From Erythrobacter donghaensis (lineage in GTDB: Bacteria; Pseudomonadota; Alphaproteobacteria; Sphingomonadales; Sphingomonadaceae): 32,167 nt of DNA. Positions 15,163 to 23,677 of the stretch are shown one piece after another; the first letter of the stretch is position 1, and every line of letters starts with the position of its first letter. Both the position numbers and the translations under genes were made by a program. The notes below the pieces were generated by a model that searched no databases, was not told where the DNA came from, and saw only the letters and a list, made by a program, of their open reading frames with translations. The DNA is taken from the NCBI RefSeq assembly GCF_001557325.1, contig NZ_LSJS01000251.1, forward strand, positions 1-32,167, read 5' to 3'.

Positions 15163-16559
15163 AAGGCCGCCGCTAGCGCCTCGGACACCCTCTCGGCAAG
15201 CTGCGATGGCGTGAAGGCCGCGCCCGCCCGCCGCGCCGCCTCGCCGTGGAGCCACACCGCCTCGCAGGCGGCAGCGAAGGGATCGCGCGCCGTGGCCATG
15301 CGGCTCGCCGCGATCCCGGCGAGAACGTCGCCCGTGCCCGCGACCGAAAGCCAGCTCGGCGCCGGGGGCGCGAGCGCCAGCCTCCCGTCGGGCGCCGCCA
15401 CGCAGCTGTCGGGGCCCTTGGCGAGCACCACCATGCCGCTGACCTTGGCGAGCGCCAGCGCGCGGTCGCGGCGGCTTTCGGCGATCACCCCGAAGGCGCG
15501 GCACAGGGTCTCGAGCTCCCCGTCATGCGGCGTTGCAAGGATCGGCTTGCCTGCGGGAAGCAGGGCAGGACCAAGCAGCATCAGCGCGTCGGCATCGATC
15601 ACGAGCGCACGCGCCTGCACCAGCGCGGCGCCGAGCCTCCCGCGCGCCGCCTCGTCGCGCCCCAGCCCGGGGCCGACCAGCACCGCCGCGATGCGCGAGT
15701 CCGCCAGCGCCTCGCCGAGCGGCGCGGTGTCGGTCACCACTTCGGGCGGGGTGCGCGGATCGGCGGCAGGCGCGAGCAGCTTGACATAGCCTGCCCCTGC
15801 CCGCTGCGCGGCGCTCGCGGCGAGCAGGCCCGCGCCGGGCATCGCGCCTGCGACGATCGCGAGGAGACCGCGGCGATACTTGTGGCTGTCGGCTGCGGGT
15901 GCGGCGAGGTGCGGGCGGGCAATCACCTGCGCCGCGCCCTCGACCGGCGCGATGCCGATGGGCACGAGCCGCAGCTGGCCCATGTGGAGGCGGCCCGGCA
16001 GGCTCCAATGCGCGAACTTCCACGCTCCGAGCGCAAGGGTCAGATCGAAGGCGGGCAGCTTGTCGCCCAGTGCCGTGCCGGTGTCGCTGGCGATGCCGGA
16101 GGGCAGGTCCACCGCCACCCGCAGCCGGTGCCGCGCGGCAAGATCGCGCAGCAGCAGCGCGTGCTCGGGCACCAGCGGGCGCGCCAGGCCCGATCCGAAC
16201 AGGCAGTCGACGAGGACGTCTCCCCCCGAACCGCCCCTCGAACCGCCTGCGGTTCCAACCGGCCCGTCCCAGCGCGCCTTTGCATCGCGAGCGGCTTCGG
16301 TCTTGGGCGCGAGCGGGGCGATGACGGTGACCGCATTCCCCGCCTTGCGCAGTCGCCGTGCGATGACATAGCCATCCCCGCCATTATTGCCCGGGCCGCA
16401 CAGCACGGTGACCGCGCGCCCGGCGGCAATTCGGCGGATCCATTCGGCCGCACCGCCCGCAGCGATTTCCATCAACTCGCTAACCGAGGTCCCCGCATCG
16501 AACAGCGCCTGCTCGGCGGCGCGCATCTGCTCGGCGGTGAGGACCTGGGAGGCGCTCAC
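15159..16559 (-). CDS. nnr: Bifunctional NAD(P)H-hydrate epimerase / ADP-dependent NAD(P)H-hydrate dehydratase
   Basis: 466 aa, the fused NnrE-NnrD repair enzyme that re-forms NAD(P)H from its hydrated damage products. The N-terminal epimerase part has QVLTAEQMRAAEQ and LCGPGNNGGDGYVIARRL (about 53-70). The C-terminal kinase-like dehydratase has ATPHDGEL, VLAKGPDSCV and the SVAGTGDVLAG nucleotide-binding motif. The start is GTG 16559, overlapping the stop of the upstream lipoprotein gene. An unusual Gly/Ser stretch (102-113) between the Rossmann strands of the epimerase part is encoded by a small palindromic repeat. A longer frame to 16856 overlaps the lipoprotein gene and is rejected. Confidence 0.94.
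   Translation of the reverse strand: MSASQVLTAEQMRAAEQALFDAGTSVSELMEIAAGGAAEWIRRIAAGRAVTVLCGPGNNGGDGYVIARRLRKAGNAVTVIAPLAPKTEAARDAKARWDGPVGTAGGSRGGSGGDVLVDCLFGSGLARPLVPEHALLLRDLAARHRLRVAVDLPSGIASDTGTALGDKLPAFDLTLALGAWKFAHWSLPGRLHMGQLRLVPIGIAPVEGAAQVIARPHLAAPAADSHKYRRGLLAIVAGAMPGAGLLAASAAQRAGAGYVKLLAPAADPRTPPEVVTDTAPLGEALADSRIAAVLVGPGLGRDEAARGRLGAALVQARALVIDADALMLLGPALLPAGKPILATPHDGELETLCRAFGVIAESRRDRALALAKVSGMVVLAKGPDSCVAAPDGRLALAPPAPSWLSVAGTGDVLAGIAASRMATARDPFAAACEAVWLHGEAARRAGAAFTPSQLAERVSEALAAAL
16228..16256. repeat. Intragenic GAACCGC palindrome with extra copy
   Basis: GAACCGC (16240-16246), two bases, then GCGGTTC (16249-16255) form a perfect 7-bp-arm hairpin; a third direct copy GAACCGC lies at 16228-16234. 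It is read in frame as residues 102-111 (GTAGGSRGGS) of the NAD(P)HX enzyme, between the region before the LVDCLFGSGL strand and the preceding helix. It looks like a small inserted repeat tolerated in a surface loop. Confidence 0.6.
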
Positions 16560-16886
16560 GGCGTCGGCGCGGCGGCGGGTTCGCGGGGGATGCGGTAGCG
16601 GTCCGCGCCGATGGCAAATTGCAGCACGCCCTGTCCCTCTTCGAGCACCACCGGGTCGGCCCCGTCGAGCGTCGCAAGCGTGCCGGTGGCAGGATCGTAG
16701 GTCAGCCGCCGGAAGCCCCCGTCGGGGTGGTGGACGATGATCTGCGCGCTGCCCGCGATCCGCTCCATCGTGCAGACCTCGGCGAAATCCGCGCCCTTGC
16801 CGATGGCGCAGGCGATGGTCTCGCCCGCAGGCTCGGGGCTCTGCGCCCCGCCGCAACCCGCGAGCACCGCGAGCGCGGCGAGGGTG

Positions 16887-16906
<20 letters not shown>
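16556..16906 (-). CDS. Small lipoprotein of unknown function
   Basis: 116 aa. [20 protein letters not shown] is a lipoprotein signal peptide with lipobox LAGC and Cys18. The mature domain contains two Cys ([14 protein letters not shown]) and [22 protein letters not shown], ending in a Pro/Ala-rich tail. I recognise similar proteins in Sphingomonadales next to ilvD but know no function. The ATG at 16906 lies 20 bases inside the 3' end of ilvD, and the stop overlaps the next gene's GTG, so it is part of a tightly coupled ilvD-lipoprotein-nnr-methyltransferase string. An AAGGCGGAAA stretch serves as a plausible ribosome-binding site. Confidence 0.82.
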
Positions 16907-18608
<1,702 letters not shown>

Positions 18609-18623
18609 AAGATTTCCTGTAGC

Positions 18624-18644
18624 GGGGATTTTGTGAAATGCCCC
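18624..18644 (-). other. Small hairpin in the leader between the amidohydrolase and ilvD
   Basis: On the transcribed minus strand, GGGG-C-ATTT, a CACA loop and AAAT-CCCC form an 8-bp stem with one bulged base. It ends 15 bases before the ilvD start, directly upstream of the Shine-Dalgarno. There is no U-tract, so it is not a normal terminator; it could be an RNA processing or stability element. Confidence 0.3.
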
Positions 18645-18650
18645 CTGCCT

Positions 18651-19367
18651 TCAGGCGAGGCTGGACGCAACCCTTCGCGCGATTTTCGCCAGCAGCGCGG
18701 CCCAGCGGGAATGGTCTGCAGGGGTCTGCACCAGATCCTGCCGGAGCTCGACACCGAGATAGGCGCGGCCCTCGGCCTCGGCGTGGCGGTTCATGGTGTA
18801 GTTGAGGTCGCGCCCCGAATATGGGAGGTTGTCGCCGACGTTCAGCCCCTCGGCGGCGAGCATGGGGATTGCGATGCGCGCGGCGTGATCGTCCTGATTG
18901 TAGAGCACCCCTACCTCCCACGGCCGCGCGGCCTCGGAGGTGGCGAGCCGCGGGGTGAAGGAATGGAGCGAGAGGATCAGGGCGGGCTCTGCGGCGGCCA
19001 GCCATCGCTCCAATGCGGCGTGATAAGGGCGGTGGAAGCGGGCGAGCCGCGCCTCGCGGTCGGCGCCGAAATTGCCGGGAATGGGGTGCCCGTCGCTCTC
19101 GGGCGGGACGAGGCCGGGGGCACTCTCCTCGCGGTTCAAGTCGCACACGAGGCGGCTGACGGCGGCGATGTGGGCGGGGATGGCGTGGGTCTGCGCCAGC
19201 AGTTCGGCGATGGCCTCGGTGCCGATGTCGAGGGCGATGTGTTCGTGGAACAGGTGATCCGGGATGCCGAGGTCGATGTCGGCGGGGACGGCGTTGGACG
19301 CGTGGTCGGCGACAAGGACGATCCCGCCGGGGGTGGGTGTGCCGAGTTGGCGGAAGGGTGCGATCAC
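18651..19367 (-). CDS. N-formylglutamate amidohydrolase family protein
   Basis: 238 aa from GTG 19367. The FGase fold (PF05013) is shown by IVLVADHASNAVP near the N-terminus, the SRLVCDLNRE segment, ILSLHSFTP in the middle and GRDLNYTMNRHAE near the end, with His and Asp/Glu residues expected to bind the metal. Members hydrolyse N-formylglutamate in histidine degradation (HutG-like) or related N-formyl or N-acyl amino acids. No hut genes are nearby, so the substrate is not fixed. The start codon follows GGAG by about 8 bases, immediately downstream of the palindromic repeat at 19378-19473. Confidence 0.9.
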   Translation of the reverse strand: MIAPFRQLGTPTPGGIVLVADHASNAVPADIDLGIPDHLFHEHIALDIGTEAIAELLAQTHAIPAHIAAVSRLVCDLNREESAPGLVPPESDGHPIPGNFGADREARLARFHRPYHAALERWLAAAEPALILSLHSFTPRLATSEAARPWEVGVLYNQDDHAARIAIPMLAAEGLNVGDNLPYSGRDLNYTMNRHAEAEGRAYLGVELRQDLVQTPADHSRWAALLAKIARRVASSLA

Positions 19368-19377
19368 TCCCCTAACT

Positions 19378-19473
19378 CCGTTCGCCGTGAGCTTGTCGAA
19401 GGGCTGAATTTCTCTTCAAGTCCAGCACGAAGCCCAGGAAAAGACAGTGCTTCGACAGGCTCAGCACGAGCGG
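19378..19473. repeat. REP-like inverted repeat pair (sphingomonad GTTCG..TTGTCGAA type)
   Basis: Two 29-base arms in opposite orientation (19378-19406 and 19445-19473; 22 of 29 positions complementary) flank 38 bases. The core words GAGCTTGTCGAAG and CTTCGACAGGCTCAGCACGA are of the dispersed palindromic family seen many times in sphingomonad genomes. It fills most of the 118-base gap between ispE and the amidohydrolase gene and may act as a partial terminator or RNA stabiliser. Confidence 0.78.
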
Positions 19474-19485
19474 GTCTTTGGAAAC

Positions 19486-20283
19486 TCACCGCAGCCGTCC
19501 CGACATGGTCCACCAGCCCTCCGGCATCGCCGCCGCCGCCGCATCGCGCGCTTGGGGCGTCTCGTAGAGCGCAAAGCAGGTCGCGCCCGAGCCGGACATC
19601 CGGGCGAGCCATGGGTCGGTCGCCTGAAGGGCCGTCAGCACCTCGGCGATCACCGGGCACAGCGAAATGGCGGGGGCTTCGAGGTCGTTGCGCCCTTCCC
19701 GCGCGATCTTCGACGCAGGGCCTTGCGGCAGCGGCCCGCGATCCTCTTGATCCCACGCCTTGAACACCGGGCCGGTCGAGAGCGGCACGCGCGGGTTGAC
19801 CAGCAGGACGGGGGTGCCGGCAAGGTCGTCCTCCACCGCAAGCTGCTCGGTGCCCGTGCCGAGGCCGATATGGGTGCGGCTGAGCACGCAGGCGGGCACA
19901 TCCGCGCCGAGTTTTGCGGCGCGCGCAGGCCAGTCATCGGGCAGGCCGTGGAGCGCCTGGACCATCCGGAACACCGCCCCCGCGTCCGCCGATCCGCCGC
20001 CAAGGCCAGCCGCAACCGGCAGGTTCTTCTCCAGCGTCACCGCGAGGCCCTGCGGGCGCGGGAGCGAGTTGAGCGCGCGGGCGACAAGGTTGTCGAAGGG
20101 ATTGTCGAGCACCCCCGCAAACTCGCCCTGCGTCGTGACGCTGTCCTGCGCGGCCGGGGTCGCCGTCAGCACGTCGCCCGCATCGACGAAGGCGAACAGC
20201 GTTTCGAGCTCGTGATACCCGTCCTCCCGCCGCCGCCGAACATGCAGCGCGAGGTTGATCTTGGCGTAGGCGGTTTCGCGCAT
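19486..20283 (-). CDS. ispE: 4-(cytidine 5'-diphospho)-2-C-methyl-D-erythritol kinase
   Basis: 265 aa. GHMP kinase of the non-mevalonate isoprenoid pathway, phosphorylating CDP-methylerythritol. The N-terminus is MRETAYAKINLALHV with the family's conserved Lys8, the ATP-binding Gly-rich motif is PVAAGLGGGSADAG (89-102), D129 lies in LGADVPA and the C-terminal MSGSGATCFALY completes the site. The stop of the upstream lipoprotein and this ATG share a base (TGATG), so translation is probably coupled. A 33-bp piece of its 5' end is duplicated upstream; the original start may have been the MVTETAYAKINLAL now fused to the lipoprotein. The upstream in-frame extension to 20319 is not needed. Confidence 0.96.
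   Translation of the reverse strand: MRETAYAKINLALHVRRRREDGYHELETLFAFVDAGDVLTATPAAQDSVTTQGEFAGVLDNPFDNLVARALNSLPRPQGLAVTLEKNLPVAAGLGGGSADAGAVFRMVQALHGLPDDWPARAAKLGADVPACVLSRTHIGLGTGTEQLAVEDDLAGTPVLLVNPRVPLSTGPVFKAWDQEDRGPLPQGPASKIAREGRNDLEAPAISLCPVIAEVLTALQATDPWLARMSGSGATCFALYETPQARDAAAAAMPEGWWTMSGRLR
20246..20278. repeat. 33-bp exact direct repeat, copy in ispE
   Basis: Identical over 33 bases to 20608-20640. On the minus strand it encodes ETAYAKINLAL, residues 3-13 of IspE. The flanking bases on both sides differ from those of the other copy. Confidence 0.95.
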
Positions 20284-20648
20284 CACTTTTCCCGGTCGAT
20301 CCGTGGGCCGACGGTCCACTCGGCGACGTCCATTTCATGCACGGCCCCGGTTGCGCCCTCGACCGCATACCAGCCGAGCAGCACGCTTCCGCAGCCTTGC
20401 GGGTCGCGGCAATCGGCGTTGACGCGCAGGACGTAGAAGCCGGGTTTGTTGTCATCCTTGCCTCCGTCGCAGCCTGCCATTTGGTCGGCACGGTAGGTCT
20501 TGTTGGCGGCCAGCACGGACATCACCCGCTCGCACGCCTCACCGTCCGACGAGACAGCTTTCGGCGCATCGACCGGCGCGCAACCAACGAGCGACGCAGC
20601 GACAAGGAGCGCGAGGTTGATCTTGGCGTAGGCGGTTTCGGTGACCAT
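20283..20648 (-). CDS. Small lipoprotein whose N-terminus is copied from IspE
   Basis: 121 aa, unknown function. It starts MVTETAYAKINLAL, which is IspE sequence, and then continues LVAASLVGC with a lipobox LVGC (Cys23), so the ispE-derived residues supply the n-region and the first half of the hydrophobic core of the signal peptide. The mature part is Cys-rich for its size (CERVMSVLAA, GCDGGKDD, NADCRDPQGCGSVLLGWYAVE), suggesting disulphides in the periplasm. The stop TGA shares one base with the ispE ATG. It lies 8 bases after the DUF3806 gene. The ORF is coherent and codon use is normal; whether the signal peptide works as drawn is inference. Confidence 0.7.
   Translation of the reverse strand: MVTETAYAKINLALLVAASLVGCAPVDAPKAVSSDGEACERVMSVLAANKTYRADQMAGCDGGKDDNKPGFYVLRVNADCRDPQGCGSVLLGWYAVEGATGAVHEMDVAEWTVGPRIDREK
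20608..20640. repeat. 33-bp exact direct repeat, copy in the lipoprotein gene
   Basis: Second copy of the ispE 5' fragment (other copy 20246-20278; period 362 bp). Here it encodes residues 4-14 of the lipoprotein precursor in the same reading frame as in ispE. Confidence 0.95.
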
Positions 20649-20656
20649 TGCCTCAA

Positions 20657-21079
20657 TTATGGCTTCCGTGGGCCTGCCTCACCAGCCTGAACGACACGAT
20701 CAATCGTCGCAATCGTATCGGAGCAAAGCTCAACAAGATCGACTGCATCACCATCCTCGAGCCGCTTTTCAATCATATCGATCGGACTGCAAACAACATC
20801 CCATCCGACAAGCGCCAAGGCTGGGCCAGATCCATATTCGTCTTCCAACTTGACCCACTCGAAATCGCCTTGTGCGCAGATCATCTCACCAAAGGCAACG
20901 CCGAGCGCCACAAGACTTTCTTCATCCATCTCTTTGCTGGCGAGCAAGGCATCGTAAGTCGACTGAATCTCTTCAACAGTGATAAAATCAGTCTCATCCG
21001 AGCCGCTACTCAAGCTTGCAAAGCTTGCTCGCAAGGCCCGGATTTGCCCCTCGGGAAGCGGTGAGATGTTGAACGTCAC
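20657..21079 (-). CDS. DUF3806 domain protein
   Basis: 140 aa from GTG 21079 with GAAGG about 8 bases upstream. The pattern ALGVAFGEMICAQGDFEWVKLEDEYGSGPAL then SPIDMIEKRLEDGDAVDLVEL matches the DUF3806 domain, found scattered in Proteobacteria and of unknown function. It is acidic with no signal peptide, so cytoplasmic. The region is clearly lower in G+C than its neighbours, and its codon choice (TCA, GAT, ATT) differs, suggesting recent acquisition. It sits between ETF-QO (13 bases upstream) and the ispE-derived lipoprotein. A 138-codon frame on the opposite strand over the same bases is a shadow. Confidence 0.8.
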   Translation of the reverse strand: MTFNISPLPEGQIRALRASFASLSSGSDETDFITVEEIQSTYDALLASKEMDEESLVALGVAFGEMICAQGDFEWVKLEDEYGSGPALALVGWDVVCSPIDMIEKRLEDGDAVDLVELCSDTIATIDRVVQAGEAGPRKP

Positions 21080-21092
21080 TTCTGACCTTCGA

Positions 21093-22742
21093 TCACATAT
21101 TCGGATAATTCGGCCCGCCGCCGCCCTCGGGCGTCACCCAATTGATGTTCTGGTTGGGGTCCTTGATGTCGCAGGTCTTGCAGTGGACGCAGTTCTGCGA
21201 GTTGATCTGGAACTTGGGCTCGCCGGTCTTCTCGTCGGTCAGCCATTCGTAGACCCCCGCCGGGCAGTAGCGCGCGGACGGCCCACCGAATACTGCCAGC
21301 TCGCTCTCCTTCTGGAGCTCCCAGTCCTTCACCTGCAGGTGGCAGGGCTGGTCCTCGGCGTGGTTGGTGTAGCTGTAGGCGACGTTGGTGAGGCGGTCGA
21401 AGGTGATCACGCCATCGGGCTTGGGGTAGGCGATGGGCGGATAGAGATCGGCACGGCCGGTCATTTCGTGGTCGCGGTGGTGCTTCATGCTGATCGGCAG
21501 ACCGATCTTGAGCGTGCGCATCCACATGTCGATGCCGGCCAGCGCCGTGCCGATGTCGCCGCCGTATTTGGCGACGGCCGGCTGGGCGTTCTGGACGAGC
21601 TTCAGCTCGGTCGCGATCCAGCTGGAGCGCACCGCGGCGTCATAGTCCACCAGCTCGGTCTTCTCGTGACCGGCAGCGATCGCCGCCGCGATGCTCTCGG
21701 CCGCCAGCATCCCGCTCTTCATCGCGGTGTGGCTGCCCTTGATCCGGGGGACATTCACAAAACCCGCCGCGCAGCCGATCAGCGCGCCGCCGGGGAAGGC
21801 CAGCTTGGGCACCGACTGCCAGCCGCCCTCGTTGATCGCGCGCGCGCCGTAGGCCACGCGCTTGCCGCCCTCGAGATATTCGCGGATCGCCGGGTGCTGC
21901 TTCCAGCGCTGGAACTCCTGGTAGGGCGAGACCCAGGGGTTCTTGTAGTCGAGCGCGGTGACGAAGCCGAGCGCCACTTGACCGTTCGCCTGGTGGTAGA
22001 GGAAGCCCCCGCCCCAGCTCTCGCTTTCCGACAGGGGCCAGCCTTGCGTGTGGATCACCCGGCCGGGCTTGTGCTTCTTGGGATCGATGTCCCACAGCTC
22101 CTTGATGCCGAGCCCGTAGACCTGCGGCTGGCAGTTCGCCTCGAGGTCGAACTTCGCCTTCATGCGCTTGGTGAGGTTGCCGCGCGCGCCTTCGGCGAAG
22201 AGGGTGTACTTGGCGTGGATCTCCATGCCGGGCTGGTAATCGCCCTTGTGGCTGCCATCGGCGGCGACGCCCATGTCCTGCGTGATGACGCCCGCGACCG
22301 CGCCGCTTTCGTCGATCATCACCTCGGCGGCGGGGAAGCCCGGGAACACCATCACCCCCAGCCCCTCGGCCTGTTCGGCCAGCCAGCGGGCCATGTTGCC
22401 GAGGCTCCCGGTGTAGCAGCCGTGGTTGCTCATCAGCGGGGGCATGATCGCGTGGGGGAGAGAGGTCTTGCCGGTCTTCGAGAGCACCCAGTGCCAGTTG
22501 TCGGTCACCGGGGTTTCCGCCATCGGGCAGCCCATGTCGCGCCAATCGGGGAAGAGCTCGTCGAGGCCCTTGGGATCGACCACCGCGCCCGACAGGATGT
22601 GCGCGCCGATCTCCGAGCCCTTTTCCAGCACGATCACTTCCAGATCGGCGTTCAATTGCTTCAGCCGGATCGCCGCGGAGAGCCCCGCCGGACCGCCGCC
22701 GACGATCACCACGTCGCAGGGCATTGATTCACGTTCGACCAT
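21093..22742 (-). CDS. Electron-transfer flavoprotein:ubiquinone oxidoreductase (ETF-QO)
   Basis: 549 aa, full length. It passes electrons from ETF (fatty- and amino-acid oxidation) to ubiquinone at the inner membrane. FAD-binding VVIVGGGPAGLSAA is at the N-terminus, the ubiquinone/membrane region contains GGKRVAYGARAINEGGWQS, and the C-terminal [4Fe-4S] site uses C493, C518, C521 and C524 (YCPAGVYEW and NCVHCKTCDIKDP). ATG 22742 has AGGAAAG upstream; an internal MPCDVVIVGG six codons later is a possible alternative. It is transcribed divergently from the gene at 22868, with an inverted repeat in the 125-base gap. Confidence 0.96.
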   Translation of the reverse strand: MVERESMPCDVVIVGGGPAGLSAAIRLKQLNADLEVIVLEKGSEIGAHILSGAVVDPKGLDELFPDWRDMGCPMAETPVTDNWHWVLSKTGKTSLPHAIMPPLMSNHGCYTGSLGNMARWLAEQAEGLGVMVFPGFPAAEVMIDESGAVAGVITQDMGVAADGSHKGDYQPGMEIHAKYTLFAEGARGNLTKRMKAKFDLEANCQPQVYGLGIKELWDIDPKKHKPGRVIHTQGWPLSESESWGGGFLYHQANGQVALGFVTALDYKNPWVSPYQEFQRWKQHPAIREYLEGGKRVAYGARAINEGGWQSVPKLAFPGGALIGCAAGFVNVPRIKGSHTAMKSGMLAAESIAAAIAAGHEKTELVDYDAAVRSSWIATELKLVQNAQPAVAKYGGDIGTALAGIDMWMRTLKIGLPISMKHHRDHEMTGRADLYPPIAYPKPDGVITFDRLTNVAYSYTNHAEDQPCHLQVKDWELQKESELAVFGGPSARYCPAGVYEWLTDEKTGEPKFQINSQNCVHCKTCDIKDPNQNINWVTPEGGGGPNYPNM

Positions 22743-22800
22743 CGGGCTTTCCTGATCCTTGTTATTTTGGCCGCTTGAGGGCCACAGTCTGGCGATATGC

Positions 22801-22840
22801 CTTGTCTGTCCACTTGCTAACGGGGGAACAGACAGTCAAG
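22801..22840. promoter_or_regulatory. Operator-like inverted repeat in a divergent promoter region
   Basis: CTTGTCTGTC (22801-22810) and GACAGTCAAG (22831-22840) are complementary at 9 of 10 positions, separated by 20 bases. They sit in the only 125-base gap between ETF-QO and the glycosylase-like gene, about 60 and 28 bases from the two starts. It may be a repressor/activator site or an RNA hairpin in either leader. No clear -10/-35 pairs were recognised. Confidence 0.4.
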
Positions 22841-22867
22841 ACCCGCGATGGATAGCATGACCCCCCG

Positions 22868-23677
22868 ATGAGCCCGCTCGCCCCTACCCTTGCGCATGAA
22901 TTCGAGGCGGCGCTGGCCTGGTGGCACCTGGCCGGGGTCGACCATGACTTTGCAGATGACGCTACGACGTGGCTGAGCGAGCCGCGCGCCGCCTCCGCGG
23001 TTGCCGGGGCGCAAGGCCCTGGCGCCGCGCCCGCCGGTGCCAAGGCCCCGGTTTCGCAGCGCCAAGATAATGTTGCGCGACCGGCGGCTGCCCCGCTCGC
23101 CGCCCCCGAACGCCCGGCGTCCGCGCGCCGCGACTGGCTGGGCGATTCGCCCCCGGCCGATCTTGCCGCCTTCCGCCAGTGGTGGATGGAGACCGCCGAT
23201 CTCTCGCCCTCGCACGGCTTCCCGCGCGTGCCGCCCCGGGGCGAGCGCGGCGCGGCGCTGATGGTGCTGGTTGCCCAGCCCGAGGCCGATGACCGCGAGC
23301 GGCTGCTCGGCGGGCCGCAAGGGCGCCTGCTGGCCGCCATCCTCGCCGCGATGGGTCTGGACGAGAGCGCGGCCTACATCGCCTCGGCGCTCCCCGCGCA
23401 CGCCCCGATGGCCGATCTCCCGGCGCTGGCGGCAGGCGGCATGGACGCGGTGACGGCGCATCACGTCAGGCTCGCCGCCCCGGCCCGCGTGATCGCTTTC
23501 GGCAATGGACTGGGGCCGATGCTGGGCGCGGCTGCCGATAAGCCTTTACGGGAAATCAACTATACATCGGGCAATGTCCCGGTTCTATCGAGCGAAGCGC
23601 TCGATGCCCTGATGGACATGCCCCGGCTCAAGGCCCGGTTCTGGCGGAGATGGATGGAATGGTCGGCCACAAATTGA
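22868..23677 (+). CDS. Uracil-DNA glycosylase-like protein, probably catalytically inactive
   Basis: 269 aa. Residues 1-40 contain a Trp-rich helix (FEAALAWWHLAGVDHDF), 41-90 are Ala/Pro-rich, and the rest follows the pattern of the family 4/5 uracil-DNA glycosylase fold: MVLVAQPEADDRERLLGGPQGRLLAAILAAMGLDE, then RVIAFGNGLGPMLG, then VPVLSSEALDALMDMPRLKARFWRRW. The usual catalytic GEAPG is here AQPEA, and the HP[S/A] motif is SSEA, so DNA-glycosylase activity is unlikely. Similar proteins are common in Sphingomonadales, often annotated as glycosylase family or hypothetical. Start ATG 22868; an ATG at 22857 meets a stop at once. The 3' end overlaps the lytic transglycosylase. Confidence 0.68.
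   Translation: MSPLAPTLAHEFEAALAWWHLAGVDHDFADDATTWLSEPRAASAVAGAQGPGAAPAGAKAPVSQRQDNVARPAAAPLAAPERPASARRDWLGDSPPADLAAFRQWWMETADLSPSHGFPRVPPRGERGAALMVLVAQPEADDRERLLGGPQGRLLAAILAAMGLDESAAYIASALPAHAPMADLPALAAGGMDAVTAHHVRLAAPARVIAFGNGLGPMLGAAADKPLREINYTSGNVPVLSSEALDALMDMPRLKARFWRRWMEWSATN

Noticed and set aside
18624..18644. Rho-independent terminator after the amidohydrolase gene
   Set aside because: The hairpin has a bulge and no U-tract on the transcribed strand; kept only as an unassigned hairpin.
20648..21064. A 138-codon plus-strand open frame opposite the DUF3806 gene
   Set aside because: It is antisense to a gene with a recognisable domain and a good ribosome-binding site; its translation shows no family pattern and has no Shine-Dalgarno.
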